Assembly: GCA_947496555.1 (NCBI GenBank)
Contig: CANMDH010000004.1
Coordinates: 104,481-168,480 of the forward strand
Length of the DNA: 64,000 nt
DNA from: an uncultured Aquimarina sp.
GTDB taxonomy: Bacteria; Bacteroidota; Bacteroidia; Flavobacteriales; Flavobacteriaceae
Direction of reading: 5' to 3'
Shown: one piece after another, positions 7,727 through 15,718 of the stretch
Layout: every line of letters starts with the position of its first letter
Position numbering within the stretch: position 1 is the stretch's first letter
Notes under the pieces: model-generated
Told to the model about the DNA's origin: nothing
What the model saw: the letters and a program-made list of their open reading frames with translations, nothing else
The model's database searches: none
Program-made: the position numbers and the translations under genes

Positions 7727-8761
7727 ATGAATACCGCGCCAAACATACTTCTAATTTATACCGGTGGTACTATAGGAATGATCAAAAACTTTGAGACGGG
7801 AGCATTGGCCGCTTTTAATTTTGACGAATTGTTGTTGAAGATTCCAGAACTTAAGCAATTAGATTGTTCTATAGATACCATTAGTTTTGAAGAGCCTATT
7901 GATTCTTCAGATATGGATGTAGATCGATGGAAGGATTTAGGTGATATTATTAATAGTAATTATGATACCTATGATGGTTTTGTAGTGTTACATGGTAGCG
8001 ATACGATGTCATATACGGCATCTGCTATAAGTTTTATGTTCGAAAATTTAACCAAGCCTATTATTTTTACAGGATCTCAGCTTCCTATAGGTGATCTACG
8101 AACTGATGCCAAAGAGAATTTGATCACTGCAGCTCAAATTGCCGCTTTACAAGAAAAAGGTAAGCCCGTTATTACAGAGGTAGGGCTTTATTTTGAATAT
8201 AAGCTTCTACGAGCGAACAGAACGACCAAGATTAATGCCGAGCATTTTGAAGCTTTTCAATCTTTGAATTATCCAATGTTGGTAGAATCCGGTGTGCATC
8301 TCAAGGTAAACAAGACATTTTTAAGACCGGTAAACCGAAGAAAAAAAATGGTGTATCACACCCATTTTGATAATAATATTGTAATTGTAAAGATGTTTCC
8401 AGGAATAAATGAAAACATTATTCAGCATATTTTTTCCTCCGAGGTGATTAAAGGCATCATTATTGAGACCTATGGAGCAGGAAACGCTACCAAAAAAAAA
8501 TGGTTCATTGATATTATTTTAAAAACTATCAAGAGGGGAATTCCAGTAGTTAACGTTACACAATGTGCAGGAGGAAGTGTCGAAATGGGGAAGTATGATA
8601 CCAGTATAGACTTAAAAAAAGCAGGTGTTATTTCGGGAAAAGATATTACCACTGAAGCTGCAGTTGCAAAGTTGATGTATTTGTTAGGAGAAAATTTACC
8701 ACTTAAAGTGCTCAAAACCATTTATGAAACCTCACTACGTGGGGAAATGTCAGAAAATTAA
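7727..8761 (+). CDS. ansA: Type I (cytoplasmic) L-asparaginase
   Basis: The protein has 344 residues and no signal peptide. It carries both catalytic signatures of the bacterial type I/II asparaginase fold: LLIYTGGTIGM at 8-18, with Thr15 the expected nucleophile, and VLHGSDTMSYTASA near residue 85, supplying the Thr-Asp pair. ITGSQLP-type FTGSQLPIGDLRTDA and the C-terminal substrate-binding segment are also present. It hydrolyses L-asparagine to aspartate and ammonia. The order tatD-ansA-tRNA-exbB is, as I recall it, common in Flavobacteriaceae. Confidence 0.95.
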   Translation: MNTAPNILLIYTGGTIGMIKNFETGALAAFNFDELLLKIPELKQLDCSIDTISFEEPIDSSDMDVDRWKDLGDIINSNYDTYDGFVVLHGSDTMSYTASAISFMFENLTKPIIFTGSQLPIGDLRTDAKENLITAAQIAALQEKGKPVITEVGLYFEYKLLRANRTTKINAEHFEAFQSLNYPMLVESGVHLKVNKTFLRPVNRRKKMVYHTHFDNNIVIVKMFPGINENIIQHIFSSEVIKGIIIETYGAGNATKKKWFIDIILKTIKRGIPVVNVTQCAGGSVEMGKYDTSIDLKKAGVISGKDITTEAAVAKLMYLLGENLPLKVLKTIYETSLRGEMSEN

Positions 8762-8827
8762 CGCCTCAAATTTTAGTACTTAACATTTTTTTTGTTATTT
8801 GCTCCTCCCATTTTTCGGGGAAATAAT

Positions 8828-8915
8828 AGAGAGGTGGCCGAGTGGTCGAAGGCGCACGCCTGGAAAGTGTGTATACGTCAAAAGCGTATCGAGGGTTCGA
8901 ATCCCTTCCTCTCTG
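8828..8915 (+). tRNA. tRNA-Ser (anticodon GGA)
   Basis: The 88-base class II tRNA folds completely. The acceptor stem AGAGAGG (8828-8834) pairs perfectly with CCTCTCT (8908-8914), and the discriminator is G8915. The D-arm is GCCGAGTGGTCGAAGGC. The anticodon loop contains TGGAAA (anticodon GGA). A long variable arm and a T-arm GAGGG/TTCGAAT/CCCTT complete it. CCA is not encoded. Confidence 0.95.
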
Positions 8916-9063
8916 CGATAGGTGTATTTGTGTTAACGGCCAAGTTTAAGAAGGAAAAAGAAAGCAAGTTTTACTAAGTTTTCTTTTGACGCACAAAACT
9001 GAATATTATGAAAAAATGATAAATACATTTTCAATACCAGAGTCTAAGTGATAAACCTTGTTG

Positions 9064-9079
9064 ATCTCTTCCTCTCTGC
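9064..9079 (+). repeat. Displaced partial copy of the tRNA-Ser 3' end
   Basis: ATCTCTTCCTCTCTGC at 9064-9079 matches the tRNA 3' end ATCCCTTCCTCTCTGC (8901-8916) at 15 of 16 positions. It lies about 150 bases downstream, with no gene between. This is the layout left by integration at a tRNA gene or by loss of a tandem tRNA copy. The rest of 8916-9160 holds nothing else I can name. Confidence 0.6.
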
Positions 9080-9160
9080 ATTATATTTAAATTTTTGAAA
9101 GATTATATAATATTTTTATATCTTTAACCCTTTAACTAATTAAAATTAAGAATCAGCGCA

Positions 9161-9964
9161 ATGAAAAGATTATTTTCTATTCTGGCAATCGCAGCGGTAA
9201 TGGCTTTTGGAAACTTACAAGCAGCTACTGCACCTGCCCAGTTATTAACGGCAAATGTGCAATTATTAATTGCTCCTATAACTACGACAACAATTCAGGA
9301 AGACGCAGCATCTGATGCTACAGAAGAATTATCCTTCCATCAAAACCTTAAAAAGCGTTTTATCGAGGGAGGTCCTGAATTTATGGGAATCGTACTTCTA
9401 TGTTTAATCCTAGGTTTAGCGATTGCAATCGAAAGAATTATCTTTTTAAATCTTTCTACGACGAACACAAAGAAATTACAACAAAATGTTGAAGATGCAC
9501 TTAACAGTGGCGGAGTTGAGGCTGCTAAAGAGGTTTGTAGAAATACAAAAGGACCTGTAGCATCAATTTACTATCAAGGTCTTGATAGAGCAGACGAAAG
9601 TATCGATGCAGCAGAGAAAGCTGTTGTTGCTTACGGAGGTGTGCAAATGGGACAATTAGAGAAAAATGTATCTTGGGTTTCTTTATTTATCGCTCTAGCA
9701 CCTATGCTTGGGTTCATGGGAACGGTAATTGGTATGATCCAGGCATTTGATAAAATTGAAGCAGCAGGAGATATGCAACCTTCACTTGTAGCAGGAGGTA
9801 TTAAAGTAGCACTTCTTACAACTGTATTTGGACTTATCGTTGCAATTATTCTTCAGATATTTTATAACTACATCGTAGCTAAAATAGATAGAATCGTTAA
9901 TGATATGGAAGACGCTTCGATCACATTGATCGATATGTTGGTAGCTTACAAAAACAAGAAATAA
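9161..9964 (+). CDS. exbB: MotA/TolQ/ExbB proton-channel protein
   Basis: The 267-residue inner-membrane protein has a cleavable-looking N-terminus (MKRLFSILAIAAVMAFGNLQ) and a linker. Three membrane segments follow, at about 78-98 (MGIVLLCLILGLAIAIERII), 172-192 (SLFIALAPMLGFMGTVIGMI) and 215-235 (LLTTVFGLIVAIILQIF). The GFMGTVIGMIQAF signature of the TolQ/ExbB family is clear. With ExbD it forms the proton-driven motor that energises TonB-dependent outer-membrane transport. It is the first gene of a four-gene unit with a 157-residue membrane protein and two ExbD genes. Confidence 0.93.
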   Translation: MKRLFSILAIAAVMAFGNLQAATAPAQLLTANVQLLIAPITTTTIQEDAASDATEELSFHQNLKKRFIEGGPEFMGIVLLCLILGLAIAIERIIFLNLSTTNTKKLQQNVEDALNSGGVEAAKEVCRNTKGPVASIYYQGLDRADESIDAAEKAVVAYGGVQMGQLEKNVSWVSLFIALAPMLGFMGTVIGMIQAFDKIEAAGDMQPSLVAGGIKVALLTTVFGLIVAIILQIFYNYIVAKIDRIVNDMEDASITLIDMLVAYKNKK

Positions 9965-10033
9965 TAAGATTTTCTCAGTAAGTATCTTATTATTAATCAG
10001 CGTGCTGTAAGCACCTTATAAAAAAATAAACAC

Positions 10034-10507
10034 ATGAAAATTTCTAAAATATTATCATATGTTGTGCTAGGAGTAGGTATCTTAGGAGCTCTTCTTTGGT
10101 ATGTTATGAGTAGTTCAATTAGTGATTTGATGGATCAAAATGGTGTTTCAGAAGCAAGAGAACTTCCTTTGGACGTTGCCGAATCTTCTGTAACTCCGTT
10201 ATATAGCCTTACATTGATTATCTTTATAGTTACTATTATAGCTACACTGATTACGGTGTTTTCAACATTGGCGAAGAACCCTTCAGGTCTTAAAAATACT
10301 TTAATAGGAATAGTTGCTTTCATAGTTGTGGTGGGACTTGGTTTTATCATGGCAGATGGAGTTGAAACTCCTTTAAAAGATGGAGAAGTACTTTCTGAAA
10401 GTGGATCTAAATGGGTAGGAACCGGATTATATGCATTTTACGTTTTGGCTGCGGTAGCCGTAGGTTTAATGTTCTTTTCGGGTATTAGAAAATTAATAGG
10501 TAAATAA
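10034..10507 (+). CDS. Three-segment inner-membrane protein of the ExbB/ExbD locus
   Basis: The 157-residue protein has membrane segments at about 7-25, 56-76 and 85-105, and a further one at 130-150 (GLYAFYVLAAVAVGLMFFSG). Loops are short, with an acidic/Ser-rich stretch between the first two. It has no enzyme motif. It lies between exbB and the first exbD, two bases before the latter, and from memory of flavobacterial genomes it belongs to this locus. It may be an accessory subunit of the ExbB/ExbD motor. Function is not established. Confidence 0.75.
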   Translation: MKISKILSYVVLGVGILGALLWYVMSSSISDLMDQNGVSEARELPLDVAESSVTPLYSLTLIIFIVTIIATLITVFSTLAKNPSGLKNTLIGIVAFIVVVGLGFIMADGVETPLKDGEVLSESGSKWVGTGLYAFYVLAAVAVGLMFFSGIRKLIGK

Positions 10508-10509
10508 TT

Positions 10510-11118
10510 ATGGCAAGAAGATCAGCACCAGAAGTAAATGCAGGGTCTATGGCCGATATTGCATTCTTACTTCTTATATTCTTTCTGGTTACTACAACTA
10601 TCGAAACCGATAGTGGTATTAGCCGTAAACTTCCTCCTCCACAGGATATAGATGTACCTCCGCCTGTACTTAAGCAAAAAAATATATTTGTCGTTGAAGT
10701 AAATAAAAACAATGACTTATTGGTAGAAGAAGTACCTATGGAGTTAAATGAACTTCGAGAGGCGGCAATCAAATTTTTGGATAACGGTGGTGGATCCGGT
10801 GAGGATAGATGTGACTATTGTCAAGGAGATAGGAGTCCTTCTTCATCAGATAATCCAACCAAGGCTGTAATTTCTTTACGTAATAATAGAGAAACTAGTT
10901 ATTCTACTTATATCGCAGTTCAGAATGAACTCGTAGCGGCATACACTACTTTGCGTAATAGAGAAGGCCAACGTTTATTTGGTAAATCATTTGAGCAAAT
11001 GGAGAAAGACCTTAAGGATGTAAATTATCCTGGTAATAAGGAAGCTCTTAAAGAGGATATTAAGCAGATTCAGTTTTTGTTTCCAGAGAAGCTCTCTGAA
11101 GCAGAACCAAAGAAATAG
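10510..11118 (+). CDS. exbD: ExbD/TolR-family protein, with a Cys-Asp-Tyr-Cys insert
   Basis: The 202-residue protein has the ExbD start: a short cytoplasmic tail, then MADIAFLLLIFFLVTTTI with the membrane Asp needed for proton transfer. The periplasmic part is longer than in Escherichia coli ExbD (about 140) and contains an inserted loop with RCDYCQGDRSPSSSDNP near residue 100. The CxxC pair there could be redox-active or metal-binding. It starts two bases after the upstream membrane-protein gene and is 23 bases before the second exbD, so the genes form one operon. Confidence 0.93.
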   Translation: MARRSAPEVNAGSMADIAFLLLIFFLVTTTIETDSGISRKLPPPQDIDVPPPVLKQKNIFVVEVNKNNDLLVEEVPMELNELREAAIKFLDNGGGSGEDRCDYCQGDRSPSSSDNPTKAVISLRNNRETSYSTYIAVQNELVAAYTTLRNREGQRLFGKSFEQMEKDLKDVNYPGNKEALKEDIKQIQFLFPEKLSEAEPKK

Positions 11119-11141
11119 TAATAACATAAAACAAAATTCTT

Positions 11142-11624
11142 ATGTCTAAGTTTAAAAAGAAAAAAAGTGGTGAATTGCCTGCTATTTCTACGGCATCATT
11201 ACCGGATATTGTATTTATGTTATTATTCTTCTTTATGGTAGCAACGGTAATGCGTCAAAATACATTGATGATAGAAAATAAATTACCATTTGCAGATCAG
11301 ATCGAGAAGCTTGATAAAAAAGATTTGGTAATGTATATTTATGCAGGTAAGCCTAGTTCTAGATATCGTGCAAGTGCAGGTAATACTGCTAGAATTCAGC
11401 TTAATGATAAATTTGCAGCTGTAGAGGATATTAAACCATTTATTCTTGCAGAGAGAGCTGCAAAAAGAGAGGAGTTGATACCTTTCTTAACGACAGCGCT
11501 TAAAGTAGATGGTGATACCAATATGGGACTTGTTGGTGATATTAAAAATGAATTAAGAGAGGTACAAGCCTTAAAAATTAATTATACCACTAGACAAGGA
11601 GAGGCAAAAAATAACCTTAAATAA
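11142..11624 (+). CDS. exbD: Second ExbD/TolR-family protein
   Basis: The 160-residue protein opens with a Lys-rich cytoplasmic tail (MSKFKKKKSGELPAIS) and the single membrane helix SLPDIVFMLLFFFMVATVM, in which PDIVFML carries the conserved Asp. The periplasmic domain is ordinary ExbD length and lacks the Cys insert of its neighbour. Two different ExbD proteins per ExbB is a common arrangement in Bacteroidota and suggests a mixed ExbD dimer in the motor. A strong intrinsic terminator follows the stop by 40 bases and closes the operon. Confidence 0.92.
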   Translation: MSKFKKKKSGELPAISTASLPDIVFMLLFFFMVATVMRQNTLMIENKLPFADQIEKLDKKDLVMYIYAGKPSSRYRASAGNTARIQLNDKFAAVEDIKPFILAERAAKREELIPFLTTALKVDGDTNMGLVGDIKNELREVQALKINYTTRQGEAKNNLK

Positions 11625-11664
11625 GGTTTAATTAGAAGAAAAAATCTTTTGCAAATAGATATAC

Positions 11665-11695
11665 AACCCGCCTTAATACTTGGCGGGTTTTTTTT
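11665..11695 (+). terminator. Intrinsic terminator of the exbB-exbD operon
   Basis: The stem AACCCGCC/GGCGGGTT with a nine-base loop is followed directly by a run of T. It lies 41 bases after the last exbD stop. Confidence 0.9.
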
Positions 11696-11763
11696 AATTT
11701 CTTGTATTTGCTGCAGGTGCTTTTTGTGAGTTCTCAAGAAATAGATTTATTTTAAGGGTTTGT

Positions 11764-12471
11764 ATGAAGAAATTTTTGTTATCCATTATGTGCTTTTTTT
11801 GCCTGTTTCTTTGTGTTTCGCAAGAAACTGGATCAAGTGTACAAGAAGACAAAACTTTGGACTCTCTTTATAGAGAAGATCAGTTTTATGTGGGGGTAAC
11901 TTATAATTTGCTTCTTAATCGACCAACAAACATTACTCAATCTGGTTTTTCGGGAGGGGTGCATTTGGGATTCACAAGGGACATGCCTGTTAACAAGAGA
12001 CGAAATATAGCCATTGGATTAGGTATTGGCTATTCTGTAAATGTATATAATCACAACTTGTTTATAGGAGAAGAAGAGGGTACCGAAGAGAGCGTATTTA
12101 CTAGTTTGCAAGGCGAAGATTTTGATAGAAATCAAATTACTACTCATTTGGTCGAAGCTCCATTGGAGTTTAGATGGCGTACATCTGTTCCCGACACTCA
12201 TAAGTTTTATAGAATTTATACTGGTTTAAGAGTAGGATATTTGTATCATTTTAGTTCTAATTTTAAACGATCTGATTTACAGATAAAACAAACCAAAGTA
12301 AATGAATTAAATCGCTGGAGGTTTGGTGCAACATTTACTTTTGGATGGAACACATTTAATTTCCATTTTTATTATAGCATAAACTCTTTATTTGATGATA
12401 CGGCTGTCATAGAAGGAGATACAATAGGGTTTAATCCTGCCAAAGTGGGTTTAATATTTTATATCCTATAA
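11764..12471 (+). CDS. PorT-like outer-membrane beta-barrel protein
   Basis: The 235-residue protein has a signal peptide (1-20, ending CVSQE). The remainder alternates aromatic and polar residues in eight or so strands, for example FYVGVTYNLLLNRP, GFSGGVHLGFTRDM, IAIGLGIGYSVNVYNHN, FYRIYTGLRVGYLYHF and FNPAKVGLIFYIL. This is the pattern of the PorT family of small barrels. True PorT is a component of the type IX secretion system, but family resemblance alone does not show that role here. It overlaps tail-to-tail by six bases with the convergent membrane-protein gene. Confidence 0.8.
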   Translation: MKKFLLSIMCFFCLFLCVSQETGSSVQEDKTLDSLYREDQFYVGVTYNLLLNRPTNITQSGFSGGVHLGFTRDMPVNKRRNIAIGLGIGYSVNVYNHNLFIGEEEGTEESVFTSLQGEDFDRNQITTHLVEAPLEFRWRTSVPDTHKFYRIYTGLRVGYLYHFSSNFKRSDLQIKQTKVNELNRWRFGATFTFGWNTFNFHFYYSINSLFDDTAVIEGDTIGFNPAKVGLIFYIL

Positions 12472-13071
12472 CCAAAAGTTTACCAGTGTTAACTGGGGGA
12501 TGACTCCGATCAAAAAACCTAATATTAATTCAAGATTACTATGAGCTTTACAATGCAAGCGAGAAGTAGCTACAAGACCGTTTGCGATCATTAGGGCGGC
12601 AATGAGCAATATTAAATTCATGCCAAAATGGATGCTTAATGCAATTGTAAACATCGTTACACCGCTTATTCCGATCATATGTAAGCTTGCTTTTATATTA
12701 AAAAAGACCATAAAAATTGAACTTAGCAAAGAAAACAAAATCCCTAAAAAGAAAAAATATAATTCGGGATAGTGGTATATGTCTATAATCATTTTTATAA
12801 CAACTATCAATAGGATAGATTGAAGTAATAAAGGGATTTTACGTTGCTTTACATTTTCTAAGTGTATAGAGGTAATAGTTCCCATATTTTTAAGAAAGAA
12901 AAACAACACTATAGGGATAAGTATGGTTAATACAGTTAACCCTACAATTTTTGCTTTTATAATATCATTGGGGATAAACCTGGGAGCGGCCATAAAATAA
13001 ATGATAGCACCCATCATTGGCATCAAAAGAGGGTGTAAAATGTATGAAACGCTTTTAAGAAAAAAATTCAT
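12466..13071 (-). CDS. Polytopic membrane protein, PAP2-like, downstream of rpoN
   Basis: The 201-residue hydrophobic protein has about six membrane segments with short loops. Start and end are well defined: its ATG overlaps the rpoN stop by one base (TAATG), implying coupling. HPLLMPMMG near the N-terminus and CKAHSNLELILGFLIG near the C-terminus recall the histidine-containing loops of PAP2-type phosphatases. The complete phosphatase signature is not present, however, so enzymatic activity is doubtful. From memory, the gene regularly follows rpoN in Flavobacteriaceae. Confidence 0.7.
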   Translation of the reverse strand: MNFFLKSVSYILHPLLMPMMGAIIYFMAAPRFIPNDIIKAKIVGLTVLTILIPIVLFFFLKNMGTITSIHLENVKQRKIPLLLQSILLIVVIKMIIDIYHYPELYFFFLGILFSLLSSIFMVFFNIKASLHMIGISGVTMFTIALSIHFGMNLILLIAALMIANGLVATSRLHCKAHSNLELILGFLIGVIPQLTLVNFWL

Positions 13072-14531
13072 TAAATTTTTTTTCGTAACCTGGCAACCGG
13101 AACCTCTAGTTGTTCACGGTATTTGGCTACTGTTCTTCTAGCGATTGGATACCCCTTTTCTTTTAGGATTTTAGCAAGTTTTTCGTCTGTTAACGGTTTT
13201 TTCTTGTCTTCTTCGCCAATCGTTATTTCTAATATCTTTTTTATTTCACGGGTCGAAACTTCTTCTCCTTCAACATTAGTCATAGATTCAGAAAAGAATT
13301 CTTTGATCAACTTTGTTCCGTAAGGAGTATCTACATACTTGCTATTGGCCACTCTGGATACGGTACTTACGTCCATATCGATCTGGTCGGCAATATCCTT
13401 GAGGATCATAGGTCTTAGGTTACGCTCGTCTCCGCTAAGGAAATAACTTTTTTGATAGTGCATTATTGCACTCATGGTGATAAAAAGTGTTTGTTGACGT
13501 TGTTTTACAGCTTCAATAAACCATTTTGCAGCATCTAGTTTTTGTTTTATAAACATAACTGCGTCTTTTTGAGACTTGGATTTCTCTTTACTGGCTTTAT
13601 ATCCCTGAAGCATATTATTGTACTCTCTGGACACATGAAGTTCTGGAGCATTACGCCCATTTAAGGTTAATTCTAATTCGCCATCTATAATTCTAATCGT
13701 GAAGTCGGGAACAACGTGCTCGATAATACGATTATTTCCTTCATAAGCTCCTCCTGGTTTAGGATTAAGATGTTCTATTTCGTCAATCGCTTCTCTTAAT
13801 TGCTCTTCGGTCACATCAAATTTTACCAAAAGCTTATCATAATGTTTTTTACTGAAATGGTCAAAGGCTTTTTTTAATATTCCTGAAGCTAATTTTATAG
13901 GAATAGTGGTCTCTTTTCTGTCGAGCTGAAGCCAAAGACACTCTTGCAAACTACGTGCACCTACTCCTGCTGGATCTAGTTGATGTACGATTTGTAGAAC
14001 ATTTTCGATCTTTTCTTCAGTAGTATATACGTTTTGAGTAAAGGCAAGATCATCCATAATATCAGACAATGATCTTCGTATATAACCGCTTTCATCAACG
14101 CTTCCAACCAAAAATTCTGCTATTTCACGTTCTTCTTCGTCTAGTCTATATGTATTTAATTGATTAACAAGGTGCTGGTGAAACGATGTTCCTGATGCAT
14201 AAGGCACACTTTTGTCCTCATCATCAGAGCTGTAATTGTTCGAGCTTAATCGATAACTAGGGATTTCGTCATCACTTAGGTATTCATCAACATTGATTTC
14301 AGTTTCTATCTTTTCGTTTCCATAATCATCCTCGCTTGTATTTTCATTGCTAAAGGTATCCTCATATTCGTCTGCTTTTTCTTTACCGCTATCCAATGCA
14401 GGGTTTTCTTCCATTTCCTGTTTAAGCCTTTGTTCAAAGGCTTGCGTAGGAAGTTGAATCAACTTCATGAGTTGAATCTGCTGTGGGGATAGCTTCTGAG
14501 AAAGTTTAAAATTTAATTGTTGTTTTAGCAT
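13071..14531 (-). CDS. rpoN: RNA polymerase sigma-54 factor
   Basis: The start is placed at the ATG at 14531, giving 486 residues beginning MLKQQLNFKLSQKLSPQQI. That is the usual glutamine-rich region I with LSPQQIQLMKLIQLPT, and upstream in-frame codons look like leader sequence. The core-binding domain is in the middle. The C-terminal RpoN box ARRTVAKYRE, which reads the -24 element, is intact and is followed by VARLRKK. Sigma-54 needs AAA+ activators, none of which are encoded in this window. It is coupled to the downstream membrane-protein gene by the TAATG overlap. Confidence 0.96.
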   Translation of the reverse strand: MLKQQLNFKLSQKLSPQQIQLMKLIQLPTQAFEQRLKQEMEENPALDSGKEKADEYEDTFSNENTSEDDYGNEKIETEINVDEYLSDDEIPSYRLSSNNYSSDDEDKSVPYASGTSFHQHLVNQLNTYRLDEEEREIAEFLVGSVDESGYIRRSLSDIMDDLAFTQNVYTTEEKIENVLQIVHQLDPAGVGARSLQECLWLQLDRKETTIPIKLASGILKKAFDHFSKKHYDKLLVKFDVTEEQLREAIDEIEHLNPKPGGAYEGNNRIIEHVVPDFTIRIIDGELELTLNGRNAPELHVSREYNNMLQGYKASKEKSKSQKDAVMFIKQKLDAAKWFIEAVKQRQQTLFITMSAIMHYQKSYFLSGDERNLRPMILKDIADQIDMDVSTVSRVANSKYVDTPYGTKLIKEFFSESMTNVEGEEVSTREIKKILEITIGEEDKKKPLTDEKLAKILKEKGYPIARRTVAKYREQLEVPVARLRKKI

Positions 14532-14621
14532 AAAAAAAATCAATGTTCTTCTACTCACAAAAATAAACAAAAACACTGTTTTTATGGAAGTATCGGATGG
14601 TTAGTTTATTTAAAAATGCAG

Positions 14622-14657
14622 GAAAATCATAACTACGATATCGCAACTATGATTTTC
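14622..14657. repeat. 36-bp interrupted palindrome upstream of rpoN
   Basis: The arms GAAAATCATA and TATGATTTTC are perfect inverted repeats. They flank a centre that is itself the palindrome CGATATCG, separated by 4-base mismatched links. The site lies 90 bases upstream of the rpoN start. It could be an operator or a cruciform/terminator-like structure. Confidence 0.6.
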
Positions 14658-14746
14658 TTACAATTTATTAATCAATAAACGGGCCAAATGTAATTACAAT
14701 ATGTGATGAAGATAATTTTTTTGGTATGAAAAAACCTTAAATCAAC

Positions 14747-14786
14747 CAAGTATTATTTAATATTAACAAGTATTATTTAATATTAA
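14747..14786. repeat. Exact tandem duplication of a 20-bp AT-rich unit
   Basis: CAAGTATTATTTAATATTAA occurs twice back to back with no mismatch, between rpoN and the NarL-type regulator. The rest of the 306-base gap 14532-14837 holds only the palindrome listed separately. Confidence 0.8.
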
Positions 14787-14837
14787 TTTATGAAACTCTA
14801 ATATAACTTTGGTGTTTGCTTTTGAGATGATGATTTA

Positions 14838-15476
14838 TTAAGGAGTAAATATTTTACTTTTGATTGCATAAATAACCAAACCTGTTCTGTTTTTAAGATT
14901 TAGTTTTTCAAAAATTGAATCTCTATATCCTTCAATTGTCTTGGGGCTCAAACACATATCGCTGGCAATCTCTTTATATGTTTTTTCGGTACAGGCGTGT
15001 TTTATAAATTCTACTTCTCGATCTTTGAGTATTACCTCTTTGTCTTCCTTTGGATTTAACGAACCAAGTAAGAGATTTGTGACATCTTTGGTGTGATAAA
15101 AACCGGTTTCCTGTACTTGTATAAGAGCATTTTCGAGGATACTTTTTTCGGTATCTTTTAATAGATATCCTTTGGCACCAGCTCTCAGCATTTTTAATAT
15201 AGTGTTTTCATCTTCTTCCACAGATAATGCCAATACCTTTACCTGGGGGTATTCTTCTTTAAGTGCGGCAGTGGTTTCGATACCATTCATGATAGGCATG
15301 TTAATATCCATGAGCACGATGTCAGGAATATTTTTTGGATCTTTAAATCGGGTAAGAAGTTCTTTTCCGTTTTTACAGATATATAATATTTTGAATTTAT
15401 CAAATCCATTTACTAACCCAGATAATGCCTGTGATAATAAAATATGGTCTTCTACGATTACTACTGAATATTTCAT
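14838..15476 (-). CDS. NarL/FixJ-family response regulator
   Basis: The 212-residue protein has a receiver domain (1-120) with the acidic pair at Glu9-Asp10, DIVLMDINMPIMNGIE placing the phospho-acceptor at Asp57, and the conserved Lys in KGYLLKDTEKSIL. A LuxR-type helix-turn-helix follows at about 145-205 (KEIASDMCLSPKTIEGYRDS), which binds DNA. Its partner is almost certainly the HisKA_3 kinase encoded upstream on the same strand, although a 242-base gap separates them. That gap contains a long inverted repeat which may be its operator or an RNA hairpin. Confidence 0.93.
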   Translation of the reverse strand: MKYSVVIVEDHILLSQALSGLVNGFDKFKILYICKNGKELLTRFKDPKNIPDIVLMDINMPIMNGIETTAALKEEYPQVKVLALSVEEDENTILKMLRAGAKGYLLKDTEKSILENALIQVQETGFYHTKDVTNLLLGSLNPKEDKEVILKDREVEFIKHACTEKTYKEIASDMCLSPKTIEGYRDSIFEKLNLKNRTGLVIYAIKSKIFTP

Positions 15477-15510
15477 CTGTTTAATTTTTAATGCTTTTTA
15501 AAATCATCAG

Positions 15511-15569
15511 ATGAAATTTGTCATTTTGCAGTTTTAATTTTAGGTATAATCTGCAATGACTCATTTCAT
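15511..15569. repeat. Imperfect inverted repeat, possible operator or leader hairpin
   Basis: Arm 15511-15531 and arm 15551-15569 share ATGAAAT, GTCATT and GCAG in inverted order with a two-base length difference, around a 19-base AT-rich loop. It lies 35 bases upstream of the response-regulator start. The rest of 15570-15718 shows nothing. Confidence 0.5.
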
Positions 15570-15718
15570 GATTTGTGATTTATGTGCGTTCCCTTAAATA
15601 TATTTTATAAAATTAATCAACTTGTATTGATTATATCCCTCAAAACCAAATCTTTCATCCTTTATCAAGGACTTAAAAAACAGGTTTGTTCATCTAGGAG
15701 GCTATTATAATCCCAAAA

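Noticed and set aside
8792-8977. Open frame across the tRNA-Ser gene
   Set aside because: The frame is a by-product of the tRNA sequence; the cloverleaf explains the region.
11764-12471. Naming the small barrel gene porT of the type IX secretion system
   Set aside because: The barrel resembles the PorT family only in general strand pattern; no other secretion-system gene is in the window.
14531-14576. Fifteen-residue N-terminal extension of RpoN
   Set aside because: Sigma-54 proteins of this group begin with the MLKQQLNFKLSQKL segment; the extension has no family support.
14747-14786. CRISPR array or satellite from the 20-bp repeat
   Set aside because: Only two abutting copies without spacers, and no cas genes.
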